NCBI GenBank assembly: GCA_964580995.1
Contig: CAZOMV010000015.1
Span: 1-64,000 of the forward strand
Direction of reading: 5' to 3'
DNA: 64,000 nt
DNA from: JAKJEP01 sp964580995
GTDB lineage: Bacteria > Planctomycetota > Phycisphaerae > Sedimentisphaerales > SM23-30
Below are positions 15,823-24,036 of the stretch, piece after piece. The translations under genes were made by a program, and so were the position numbers. The notes under the pieces are model-generated. The model worked only from the letters and a program-made list of their open reading frames with translations, had not been told where the DNA came from and did no database searches. The number at the start of each line of letters is the position of its first letter. Position 1 is the first letter of the stretch.

Positions 15823-18102
15823 TTATTTGGCAGTGCCGGGCGGGGCGGGGTAATCGTAGGGGCCCAGGCCGATATCGGCGGGGGCGATGTTTACCGGCCA
15901 GGCGGCGGGATCATCCGTGCTAAAGACCTTGCGGATGGCCTCATACATGGCAAAGCCGAATTCGGTGTTCGGCTCGATATAGCTGCCTTCGCCCCATTCG
16001 TTGACGGGGGCGAGGATGAGCAGCGGCTTGTGAGCTTCCCGGCAGAAGGTGTCGGCCTGGCGCAGAAGTTGCTCGAATAATTCCGGGGTGCGGCCTTCGA
16101 TGGCCATGGCTTTGGTGCCGTGCCAGGGGCGGGAGTCCCAGCCGGTATCGACGAGGGGATAATAGGTGAGTTGGCCCATCGCCCGGTCTTTTTCCCGCCA
16201 GGCGGCGGGGGAGTTTTTCGCCACGTAGTCGTATTGGGAGCGCTGTTCGGTCATGGCCTCGCCCACCGGTTTGCCCCATTCGTGGTAGGTGGTGGTGCCG
16301 GTGTAGCCTTCGTTGAGGAGGTTTTCAGCAATTTCCGGGGTAAAGCCATAGCCCATGGCGATGAAGGTGATGCCCGGCAGGCCGGCGTCGCGGGCCATCT
16401 GCTGGGATTTTTCGAAGGTTTCCTTAACCGCCGGCGAGCCGCCCAGGTCGTGCGTGATGCCCTGGGGATTCCAGATGAACACGGCCGGTTTGCCGTCGAT
16501 GGTGTAGTAGGTCTTCAGGTTGAAGTAATTATCGATCCAGTGGCGGGTGACGTTGAGCCAGTCCTGCACCGAGTGGGTATCGGGGGGATTGTGATTGGCC
16601 CACATGATGGCGACCTTCAGATAATCGCGGTAGCGGGCCTGGCGGTAGGCGTCAAACCAGTGCGTCAGGTATTGCTGGCCGGCGGTCCAGTACCAGTCCA
16701 CCAGGAAGCAGGAAATGCCGTTTTCGGCGGCCCATTTGATTTGCCAGTCCACACACTGGGGATTCGATTCATCGTAGTAGCCCAGCAGCGGTTTGCGGAT
16801 AGGGGCGACGCGGCGGATGCAGTCCCATTTTTGCGGGGTTTCCCAGCCGGGGAAATAATAGGCACAGACGTCCAGGCTGGTATGGATGGGCCGGGGCTGG
16901 GGGACGTAATCGGCGGCGGGCAGGTTAAGAGATTTTTCAAAGGCCAGAGTCGCCTTTTGCGATTCGGGAGCCGGTTGGCCGGAAAATTGCAGGGACGCCG
17001 TGAAGCGGCCTGGTTGAGCGGCCTTGACCTGCCAGAGGAGATCGGTATATTCGCCGCAGGCCAGGGATTTCTCTTTTTTGTCGGGGGTGTTGATAATCTC
17101 TACACCGGGGGGTAGCAGTAATTTCATTTCGGACAAAGCGGCGGGCTGGCCGCCCTGATTGATCAGGCGGGCCATAATATTACAGGATTGGCCGGCGCGG
17201 TTCACGCCATTTTCAAAACCGAAATAGGTTACATCCAGTTCCGCCGGGCCGGAGGGTTCTACTCCGACGGAAATCGACTGGAGGGAGATTGTACCGCGGT
17301 CGGGGGAGCGAAAACCCAGGGCCAGGATTTGGCCCTTCCAACTTGGATTACCGGAGAGATTCAGGTTGTAGGAATGCAGGCGGGAATCGCCACGAATTTC
17401 AAATTCTTCGGTTTTCAGGCCGGCCTCCTGGTCGCCGGCCCAGAGGACGGCGGCCAGGCCCGGCTGATCGGATTTCATTTGGACGGTGATCCACTTTTTT
17501 TCCGCGGCGGCGAAACGCTGGGGAGGAGCGAACAGGTCGCGGGTGTCGGGTGTGACCTGCCAGGAGGAAATGTCGCCTTTGAATTCCCATTGGAAGGTGT
17601 TGTCCTGAGCCGGCTGGCCGTTGTGCCATTCGAGGACGGCAATCCGGTCGATCTCGAAGCGGGCCTGATTATACAGGTCCAGCCGCAACTGCCGGATGGT
17701 TCCTTCGGTGTGCCAGAAAGGAAACACGGCGATTTCCTGCCAGTCTTGGGTGTCCCTAATAGAAAAACCGACAGATTTAGTTTGGGAGAGGCCGCCGTAC
17801 TGTCCTTCCAGCTGGCCGGACCAGAATAACTCACCCAGTCCGGGGCGGTCCGCCTTGATCCGCAGCAAAACATACTGCCAGGGGGCGGCCGGGATGGTTA
17901 TACTTCGATTATGAAAGAACGGGTCCCAGTCGATGGCTTCGGCATGGACAGAACCGTCTTTCACTTCCACATTCGACAGTTGCGCGTTGGGCACCCAGGC
18001 GGAAAGGTCGGATGGGGTTTGAAATTCCCAGGTGGGCAATTCCGCCCGTGTGGTAGTGCATACAAAAAACACCATGGTCAGAATCAAACTATAATTTTTC
18101 AT
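15823..18102 (-). CDS. Secreted GH99/GH71-like (WbsX-type) glycosidase
   Basis: A 759-residue protein with a cleavable signal peptide (about 1-20). About 380 residues of beta-rich N-terminal domains follow, with two similar sandwich-like segments containing FQTPSDLSAW and WEFKGDISSW, possibly carbohydrate-binding. The C-terminal domain (about 405-745) matches the GH99/GH71-like or WbsX-type fold: CAYYFPGW, GYYDESNP, CFLVDWYW, IMWANHN and LAPVNEWGEGSYIEPN. Relatives include endo-alpha-mannosidases and polysaccharide-cluster proteins. It lies 12 bp downstream of the large GH36-like gene on the same strand, indicating one operon for a shared glycan. The linkage specificity is not predictable here. 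Confidence 0.8.
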   Translation of the reverse strand: MKNYSLILTMVFFVCTTTRAELPTWEFQTPSDLSAWVPNAQLSNVEVKDGSVHAEAIDWDPFFHNRSITIPAAPWQYVLLRIKADRPGLGELFWSGQLEGQYGGLSQTKSVGFSIRDTQDWQEIAVFPFWHTEGTIRQLRLDLYNQARFEIDRIAVLEWHNGQPAQDNTFQWEFKGDISSWQVTPDTRDLFAPPQRFAAAEKKWITVQMKSDQPGLAAVLWAGDQEAGLKTEEFEIRGDSRLHSYNLNLSGNPSWKGQILALGFRSPDRGTISLQSISVGVEPSGPAELDVTYFGFENGVNRAGQSCNIMARLINQGGQPAALSEMKLLLPPGVEIINTPDKKEKSLACGEYTDLLWQVKAAQPGRFTASLQFSGQPAPESQKATLAFEKSLNLPAADYVPQPRPIHTSLDVCAYYFPGWETPQKWDCIRRVAPIRKPLLGYYDESNPQCVDWQIKWAAENGISCFLVDWYWTAGQQYLTHWFDAYRQARYRDYLKVAIMWANHNPPDTHSVQDWLNVTRHWIDNYFNLKTYYTIDGKPAVFIWNPQGITHDLGGSPAVKETFEKSQQMARDAGLPGITFIAMGYGFTPEIAENLLNEGYTGTTTYHEWGKPVGEAMTEQRSQYDYVAKNSPAAWREKDRAMGQLTYYPLVDTGWDSRPWHGTKAMAIEGRTPELFEQLLRQADTFCREAHKPLLILAPVNEWGEGSYIEPNTEFGFAMYEAIRKVFSTDDPAAWPVNIAPADIGLGPYDYPAPPGTAK

Positions 18103-18114
18103 TGCTGCTCCATT

Positions 18115-21100
18115 TCATTCAATTTCCAGGCCATGGAGGATGGCGTTATTTTCACCGGTTGCCTGGATGGTTATGTTTATGTGTCCCAGACTATCGGGGA
18201 CGATATTTTCCACGCGCAGGTCAGCGGCCTGGGCCAACTGTTCGGCGGCGAGGGCGGGGTCCCAGTCTGACCAGCAGGTGCGGCCGTTAATCTTGATGTT
18301 CATCGGCCGCCGGCCCGGCTGGTCCAGCCATAATTCGGCAAACTTCAGGTGCACCGCATACAAGCCCGGCTCCGCCGGGAATTGATAACTGATTTCGCGG
18401 CCGCTGATGGCGGTTTGATAAATTCCCTGGTCGTACAAGGTTGGTGTAGCCTGGCTGAGCGGTTTGGCTGATACCAAGACTTCCGTTGCGGGATGTTCCG
18501 TATCTGCCAGCCATGCCTGGCTATTCCAGTCAATCCACGGCTTATTGGAACCGGCATTGACACGGATGGCCGTGTTATTTTCCGGGACGATTTCAATGGC
18601 CTGAACCAGGGCATCACCCTTGGTTCCGCTTACCGGTTCCAGGCCGTTGGTAAAGCGCAGGACCAGTTGCCCGTTTTTATCCGGCACCAGATTATGAAAC
18701 ACTTTTTCGTAGGCTCTACGCGGGCCTTTCGCCAGCCAGCAAATATCGTAATTGGTCAGGACTCGAGCGCCATTGATATCCAGATTGAAAGGCCGCTGGA
18801 AGGACCATTCGAATTCCGGTTCGGCAAATTTCAATCGAACGGCGTATAAGCCCGGCTGGGCCGGAATGGCATAGGTGAAATCCTTCCCGCATCGGCCCTG
18901 TTGATAGAGCGGCTGATCTTTTTCGGTGGGGGCGGCGTTCTGAATTTCCGCGGCGGCCGCATACGTTTTACCGCCTGTATAATAGCGATCCGCCGACCAG
19001 AGGTTGCCGGTCTGGTCCACGTACTGCTTATCAGAGCCGCAAAGAATACGAACCACGGACCCCATTTGCTTTTCGGGGGATTTGACTTCGTATAGTATCT
19101 GGGGCATCCAGGCCAGGATGGCGTTCTCCGGATCCTCCGAGCGATCCACCATAAAACGCAAGACATCGCCGGTATGAACGGTTAGATGCAGATCGTGGGC
19201 TGCGCCGGCCAGTTCATTCAGGGACACATCGGCCCAAGCGCCGGAGTCCGGCCAGATGGTTTGCTGATTGAGCATGATCTTTACGCGTTGAGCGGTGCCC
19301 AGCGTTTGGCGAAAATACTCTTTGGCAGCCCGGCCTAAAACGCGGATTTGACCCGCATATGGAGCCGTCCAGGAACGTACACAGACGGTCTGCAGGGAGG
19401 CCTGCTGCCAGCCGCGGCCGACCCGGGCCGTGCCGGCCCCTTCCCAGTAACCCTCCACTCCGCCGGGCTGGTTGGGCGTGCCGCCGAGATCGCCGCCGGG
19501 ATTTCTGGCTGGGGGGACCCAGGTCATCGGGGCAAAGGTTTGGTCGTCGGTGGTGGTTTCCGCGCTCCAGCCATCGCGGCCCGCCGCCGGGAAATGTCCG
19601 CCGAGGGCATGAAATGACTTTGGTTTACCCGGCAATGAAACGGCGGGGATCCATTGGCTTTGATTGCCATCACCATCGACGGTGCGCACTTCATAATTTT
19701 CTTCGAGATTCCAGCCTTCGGAATGGTCGAAATAATAGTTTCCTTTACTGACCTTGCCGAGAACCTGATTATCGCGTTTTACTTCATAGTAGCTGACCCA
19801 GGTATCATCGGAGCCGGCAGACCAGTAGATGCCGACGCCGCTGTGGCCGATATTGACGTCGAAACGTTTTACGGCACTGCCGGGGGCTTGGGGCGCAGCG
19901 GTATCCTTACCATGGCCGGGACGGTTGGGCAGGCCCAGATAGATGAGTTCGCCGGGCTTTTGCTGTTCGATTCCGATGCCGTTTTCCATCAGATCGGCGC
20001 CGGTGCGTGTGGTGGTTTGCTTGGTTGAGTCAAATCCGACTACATAGGAATGATCCGGGAGCAATCCGCCGGGGCGGATGGTGACCGGATTGGGGCTGCG
20101 GTGCCGGAGAATGATACAGGCCCTGGTCCGGTCGTAGCTGGTTCGCTGGAAATAATACATGGGATCGTCCCCGCTCACCGCGGGATGAAACACATAGCTC
20201 CAGCGGCCGGCCACGCCTTCGGAGAGCAGAAAATGATAAATCTGATTATCCAACCGCAGCATCTGACGCTCTTCCGGCGAATCCGCCCGGAACGACCATA
20301 AAGGCGCCAAACAAAGTAATTGCCGGGAGGTATCCTGGTTGTATTTACAACCATTTATCAAAACCTCTATGCCGTCGAGCCATTTGTCGGGCGTTTCCAG
20401 ATAGGAGAAATAATAATTCACTTCCGGCCCGCGGCCCGAATCGGAGAGGTAATTGACATCGGCCAGCCGCTGGATTTCGAATTGATGGGCATAGCGGCTG
20501 CCGCCGCAGCAGGTGTGGAAGGAAGCCTGCGGAAAACGGTTCAAAAACTGTTCGGTATTTGTGCGAAAGGCGCGGTCGGATTGCAAGTCCGAACGGCCGA
20601 AGCCATCGGTTCGCCATTGGAAATTACCCCAGGAGGCGATCTTGGTGCCCATAATCCCCAACGAAGGCCGGCCGACAAACCATATCAGCCATTTCATGTC
20701 CATCCGGTTCAGATACCGCAGGGTATTGGCATAGTCCGGCCCTTCATAACTGGCCTGAAAAACCGAGCTGTAGCTGTCCGGGACTGGCCAGCCGGGATAT
20801 TTCGCCCAGCCGGCGTCATCCCAGAGCATATCGAAACCCATCTCCCGCAACAAATCCGCATCCATATCCAGATGGGCCAGGCGGGCGGTAAACTGTTCCT
20901 GCAGATTGCGGGTACAGGCGAACCAGGCCACGGGCCATTTGGTCTGGGCGTAATAATCGGGATTGGTGTAATCCCACATATATTCATATTGCCAGTTGTA
21001 TAAATGCACACCCATATTATCGAGGTTCTGGTGGAATACGCCGGTGGTGACCACCGGAAGATCCAGCCGTTCACCGGGAGCGAGGGGATAGTCCGCCAGC

Positions 21101-22443
21101 GAGGGCAGGCTCATACTCAAAAGGGTCGGACCGCCGGCATCCTGATCGAGGCTGATGTTCCAGGTGCCCAGGTAATCGAGGGCTGCGAAACAGCCGTCGG
21201 CGGGTGAGTCATTCCGATGCAAGGCGATCCAGGGAACCAGATTATCGCTTCGTTCTCCCAAAAGACTGCGGTGATAGGAATCGCTCATCGCTGCTTTTTG
21301 CAAAACACCCTGATTCGGCCGGCTGGTGCCGCCGCAAAGCCAGTAATTGGTGTAGGAGGCTGACTCCGTACCATTCATACTTAGCAGAAACGGCATGGGC
21401 GAACGGAGGATTTCATTTTCCGCACCGGTATTCTGGAGTGTTACCCATTGCCGCAGGATGGGAGTTCCCGGATAAGCGATCACGCGCAGGCTGGCTTGTA
21501 AGGACGGGCGGGTTAAAAGGATTTCCAGTAGCACGGCCGGTCTGCCGCCGGCGTTTACGCGGGATACCCCGGCTTTTTCCACTTTCCAACTGCTGAAAGG
21601 ATTGGAAAGCCGGCTAAGCGGCCCGGCTTTTTCTTTAATCCGCACGATACTGACCGTGGCTTGCCCACTACTGATCGCCGCTTCACCATCCAAGGTAATT
21701 ACGCCGCTTTCCGGCGCCTGCCAGATCCGCATCAGGGTGTAGGAATTTCGCAGTGCGAAGGCGCTGTTGCTGATCCCGTGCGTTTCGAAAGGGGCACGAT
21801 AACCGGTGGCGACCCGAACGGGAACGGCCCCCTTGCCCAGGTCGATGGAAGAGATTTCACCCAATTCCTCCAGACATCCGGTACCGGTGGCATTATGACA
21901 GTAGAACCAAACCGGTCCCTGACCGAGTGCGGTATCTTCGGTGGAAACATAACTTTGGCCATTGGCATACTTCACGGTGGTGGCCCATTCCACCGTAATC
22001 CAGGCGGCATCCTGGGCGGCGAGGGCACAAAAACCAATCCGGTCTCCTTTTTCGACTTCTATACTCACCTGGTCCGCGGCAGGATTCGCCGCGGATTGCG
22101 GGTTTATGGTTTTACTCCAAATTTTTTCGAGATGATAAGGCCCGGTGAAAGATGCCGCTTCCAGACCGAAGGGAGCGCCGGCGGTTTCCGGCAAGACATA
22201 CTCTGTCGCCGGCTGGGTCAGTTTATTCAGGTAGCTGGCCAGATGGAACTGCCCCTCCCGGCATTCAAAGACCTGCTCCACGGAGCCGGTGCCGATGGTC
22301 CAGCGTTGACCGGAGGCTTCCGATCGTGCGTAGGCATCGGCCACGGTGACTTCCGCGGCGGATAGGGCATTCGGGATGGTAATCAGGGCAATTCCCAGAA
22401 AAAATGTAATAAAACGAATATTCCTATAACATGTATCCATCAT
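18115..22443 (-). CDS. Secreted GH36-like glycosidase with FN3, NPCBM and two malectin-like domains
   Basis: A 1442-residue secreted enzyme with a signal peptide ending near ALSAAE. A beta-sandwich precedes a TIM-barrel region of the alpha-galactosidase type (about 450-820), marked by DMLWDDAGW and the acid/base segment HTCCGGSRY...LSDSGRG (CxGGxR...SD). The usual GH36 nucleophile motif (KxD) is not obvious between them, so catalysis may differ. Then come an FN3-like domain (about 870-960), an NPCBM-like domain (about 970-1140) and two malectin-like domains (about 1145-1290 and 1295-1442). AGGAG precedes the ATG. It probably binds and cuts an alpha-linked polysaccharide outside the cell. Confidence 0.8.
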   Translation of the reverse strand: MMDTCYRNIRFITFFLGIALITIPNALSAAEVTVADAYARSEASGQRWTIGTGSVEQVFECREGQFHLASYLNKLTQPATEYVLPETAGAPFGLEAASFTGPYHLEKIWSKTINPQSAANPAADQVSIEVEKGDRIGFCALAAQDAAWITVEWATTVKYANGQSYVSTEDTALGQGPVWFYCHNATGTGCLEELGEISSIDLGKGAVPVRVATGYRAPFETHGISNSAFALRNSYTLMRIWQAPESGVITLDGEAAISSGQATVSIVRIKEKAGPLSRLSNPFSSWKVEKAGVSRVNAGGRPAVLLEILLTRPSLQASLRVIAYPGTPILRQWVTLQNTGAENEILRSPMPFLLSMNGTESASYTNYWLCGGTSRPNQGVLQKAAMSDSYHRSLLGERSDNLVPWIALHRNDSPADGCFAALDYLGTWNISLDQDAGGPTLLSMSLPSLADYPLAPGERLDLPVVTTGVFHQNLDNMGVHLYNWQYEYMWDYTNPDYYAQTKWPVAWFACTRNLQEQFTARLAHLDMDADLLREMGFDMLWDDAGWAKYPGWPVPDSYSSVFQASYEGPDYANTLRYLNRMDMKWLIWFVGRPSLGIMGTKIASWGNFQWRTDGFGRSDLQSDRAFRTNTEQFLNRFPQASFHTCCGGSRYAHQFEIQRLADVNYLSDSGRGPEVNYYFSYLETPDKWLDGIEVLINGCKYNQDTSRQLLCLAPLWSFRADSPEERQMLRLDNQIYHFLLSEGVAGRWSYVFHPAVSGDDPMYYFQRTSYDRTRACIILRHRSPNPVTIRPGGLLPDHSYVVGFDSTKQTTTRTGADLMENGIGIEQQKPGELIYLGLPNRPGHGKDTAAPQAPGSAVKRFDVNIGHSGVGIYWSAGSDDTWVSYYEVKRDNQVLGKVSKGNYYFDHSEGWNLEENYEVRTVDGDGNQSQWIPAVSLPGKPKSFHALGGHFPAAGRDGWSAETTTDDQTFAPMTWVPPARNPGGDLGGTPNQPGGVEGYWEGAGTARVGRGWQQASLQTVCVRSWTAPYAGQIRVLGRAAKEYFRQTLGTAQRVKIMLNQQTIWPDSGAWADVSLNELAGAAHDLHLTVHTGDVLRFMVDRSEDPENAILAWMPQILYEVKSPEKQMGSVVRILCGSDKQYVDQTGNLWSADRYYTGGKTYAAAAEIQNAAPTEKDQPLYQQGRCGKDFTYAIPAQPGLYAVRLKFAEPEFEWSFQRPFNLDINGARVLTNYDICWLAKGPRRAYEKVFHNLVPDKNGQLVLRFTNGLEPVSGTKGDALVQAIEIVPENNTAIRVNAGSNKPWIDWNSQAWLADTEHPATEVLVSAKPLSQATPTLYDQGIYQTAISGREISYQFPAEPGLYAVHLKFAELWLDQPGRRPMNIKINGRTCWSDWDPALAAEQLAQAADLRVENIVPDSLGHINITIQATGENNAILHGLEIE

Positions 22444-22498
22444 TAGGTTTTACTCCTGATAAAGAACTGAATTTTCCGGGGTTTCTCAGATACCATTT

Positions 22499-22513
22499 TA
22501 TAGCATAGCTATA
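22499..22513. promoter_or_regulatory. Palindrome in the glycosidase operon promoter region
   Basis: TATAGC and GCTATA flank a 3-nt centre, about 55 bp upstream of the large glycosidase start. The position suits an operator for a regulator of the two-gene glycosidase operon. No regulator gene lies nearby. Confidence 0.3.
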
Positions 22514-22589
22514 CAACTAATCCACATTCTGGTTATTTTACTTTCGCGGAGAAGGTTGTGCAACCATTTATCATTATTGGGGGGTTAGA

Positions 22590-22610
22590 CTTCCGGAAGG
22601 AAGCCGGAAG
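22590..22610 (-). terminator. Hairpin downstream of the AI-2E-type permease gene
   Basis: CTTCCGG and CCGGAAG form a 7-bp perfect stem with a 7-nt loop, 23 bp past the permease stop. There is no T-tract on the leftward strand, so it may stabilise the 3' end or pause polymerase rather than terminate strongly. Confidence 0.35.
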
Positions 22611-22632
22611 ACCTTAGCTTGCCGGTACGGTT

Positions 22633-23814
22633 CTAATCGGAAGGGTTGTCTTTCGGAGTCGCAATCGTATTTGATGCAGCCGCTGGTTTCTGGGAAGCGC
22701 GAGATCGGGGCTGGATGAGAATCTCATTGGCGAGACTATACCCGACAGCCAGAAGCGTCGGGCCTAAAAACACTCCGATAAAACCAAAGGTCATAATACC
22801 GCCGATCACCCCGATAAAGGTCACGATAAATGATAATTTGGAGCCGCGGCTGATGATATAAGGTTTGATAAAATTATCGATGGTGCTGATTACGAGCGTG
22901 CCATAGGCAATCATGAAAATTCCCCAGCCGGTTTGGCCGCTGGCAAAAAGCCAGGCCGCTGTGCCCAGCCAGACCAGCACCGGCCCGGCGGGCAGGAAAC
23001 TGAGGAAAAAGGTCAGCATCGCCAGCAGGATGGGGGAGGGAACCCCGGCAATGGCAAAACCGATGCCGGCTACCGTTGCTTGCGCCAGGGCCGTGCCGAT
23101 GATCCCATACACCACACTTCGCACCGTGGCTTTGACCACATCCATCAGGTGCTGGGCATAGTCCCCGCTGATCTGTTGAAAACCCTCCCGCAAGCGCTCT
23201 ACCACGACCACGCCGTCGCGGTATAGAAAAAACGCAATCAGAACGCTGATCGCCAGTTCGAAAATCCCGCTAGCGACCCCCAGACTATGCTGCAATAACC
23301 AGACTCCGGCCCCCTGAAGATGCGGTTTTAGCCAGCTCATGGTCGTGCCGCTGTTGGCCACCAGTCGGGTCCAGTATTCGTCGAACGCCGTTCCAATGAC
23401 CGGTATTCGTTTCACCCATTCCGGGGGGGCGGGTAAGCTGGCCTCGCCATGCGATTTCAGCCATTCAACGGCGTAATAAATACTGTCGGAAATTTGCAGG
23501 CCAATCAGAAAAAACGGGATAAAAAGCACCAGCAAAAGGATAATGACCATCAGACCGGAGGCAAGGGTTTTTCGCCCGCGGAGCCATTTCAGCAGCAGTT
23601 CATAGATAGGCCAGGTGGCAAAGCAGAGGATGGCCGCCCAGAGAATAGGCAGTACAAACGGCCGCAAGACATAACCGCAACAGGCAATGATCGCGATAAT
23701 CAGGGCCAAGCCAGCAATCTGTTCAATTTTTTGTTTGTTCTTGATCAAGGTATCCGGTCTTACCTCTAAACTGGGATTTTCCAGATCGCCTTGCCCGGCT
23801 ACATCGCCGAGCAA
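22633..23814 (-). CDS. AI-2E family (PerM/TqsA-like) membrane transporter
   Basis: A protein of up to 393 residues with the AI-2E/PerM layout: two early membrane segments, a long periplasmic helical part (SHGEASLPAPPEWVKRIPVIG), then about five to six C-terminal segments. These include GIGFAIAGVPSPILLAMLTFFLSFLPAGPVLVW and GGIMTFGFIGVFLGPTLLAVGYSL, which are family hallmarks. Members export autoinducer-2 or other solutes or ions; the substrate here is unknown. The frame has only a TTG at the 5' end without a clear ribosome site, so the start is uncertain by up to about 25 residues. Confidence 0.85.
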   Translation of the reverse strand: MLGDVAGQGDLENPSLEVRPDTLIKNKQKIEQIAGLALIIAIIACCGYVLRPFVLPILWAAILCFATWPIYELLLKWLRGRKTLASGLMVIILLLVLFIPFFLIGLQISDSIYYAVEWLKSHGEASLPAPPEWVKRIPVIGTAFDEYWTRLVANSGTTMSWLKPHLQGAGVWLLQHSLGVASGIFELAISVLIAFFLYRDGVVVVERLREGFQQISGDYAQHLMDVVKATVRSVVYGIIGTALAQATVAGIGFAIAGVPSPILLAMLTFFLSFLPAGPVLVWLGTAAWLFASGQTGWGIFMIAYGTLVISTIDNFIKPYIISRGSKLSFIVTFIGVIGGIMTFGFIGVFLGPTLLAVGYSLANEILIQPRSRASQKPAAASNTIATPKDNPSD

Positions 23815-23967
23815 TGCTATTCTTATTTTACCGTGCGGTTCTGCTGCGTCTATTTTTTTATGGTTTTTTCGCTGGTTATGGCAGACTCGAACGAATGGCG
23901 GCCTGCTTTTTTATAATTTGTTATTGATAAATCATTTAGAAAATATTCAGAAACCCTAAAAGAATCA

Positions 23968-23996
23968 TTGCTGAAACCCATATTTCACGGTAAAAT
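23968..23996 (+). promoter_or_regulatory. gyrA promoter
   Basis: TTGCTG (23968-23973) and TAAAAT (23991-23996) with 17-bp spacing, about 40 bp before the gyrA GTG. The predicted leader is roughly 34 nt and contains AGAGAGG 9 nt before the start codon. Confidence 0.55.
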
Positions 23997-24036
23997 GCCC
24001 TATTCTAAAAATGGACTGTAAGAGAGGATTGATTCC

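Noticed and set aside
16120..17115. Long rightward frame inside the GH99-like gene
   Set aside because: Antisense shadow of a well-supported gene.
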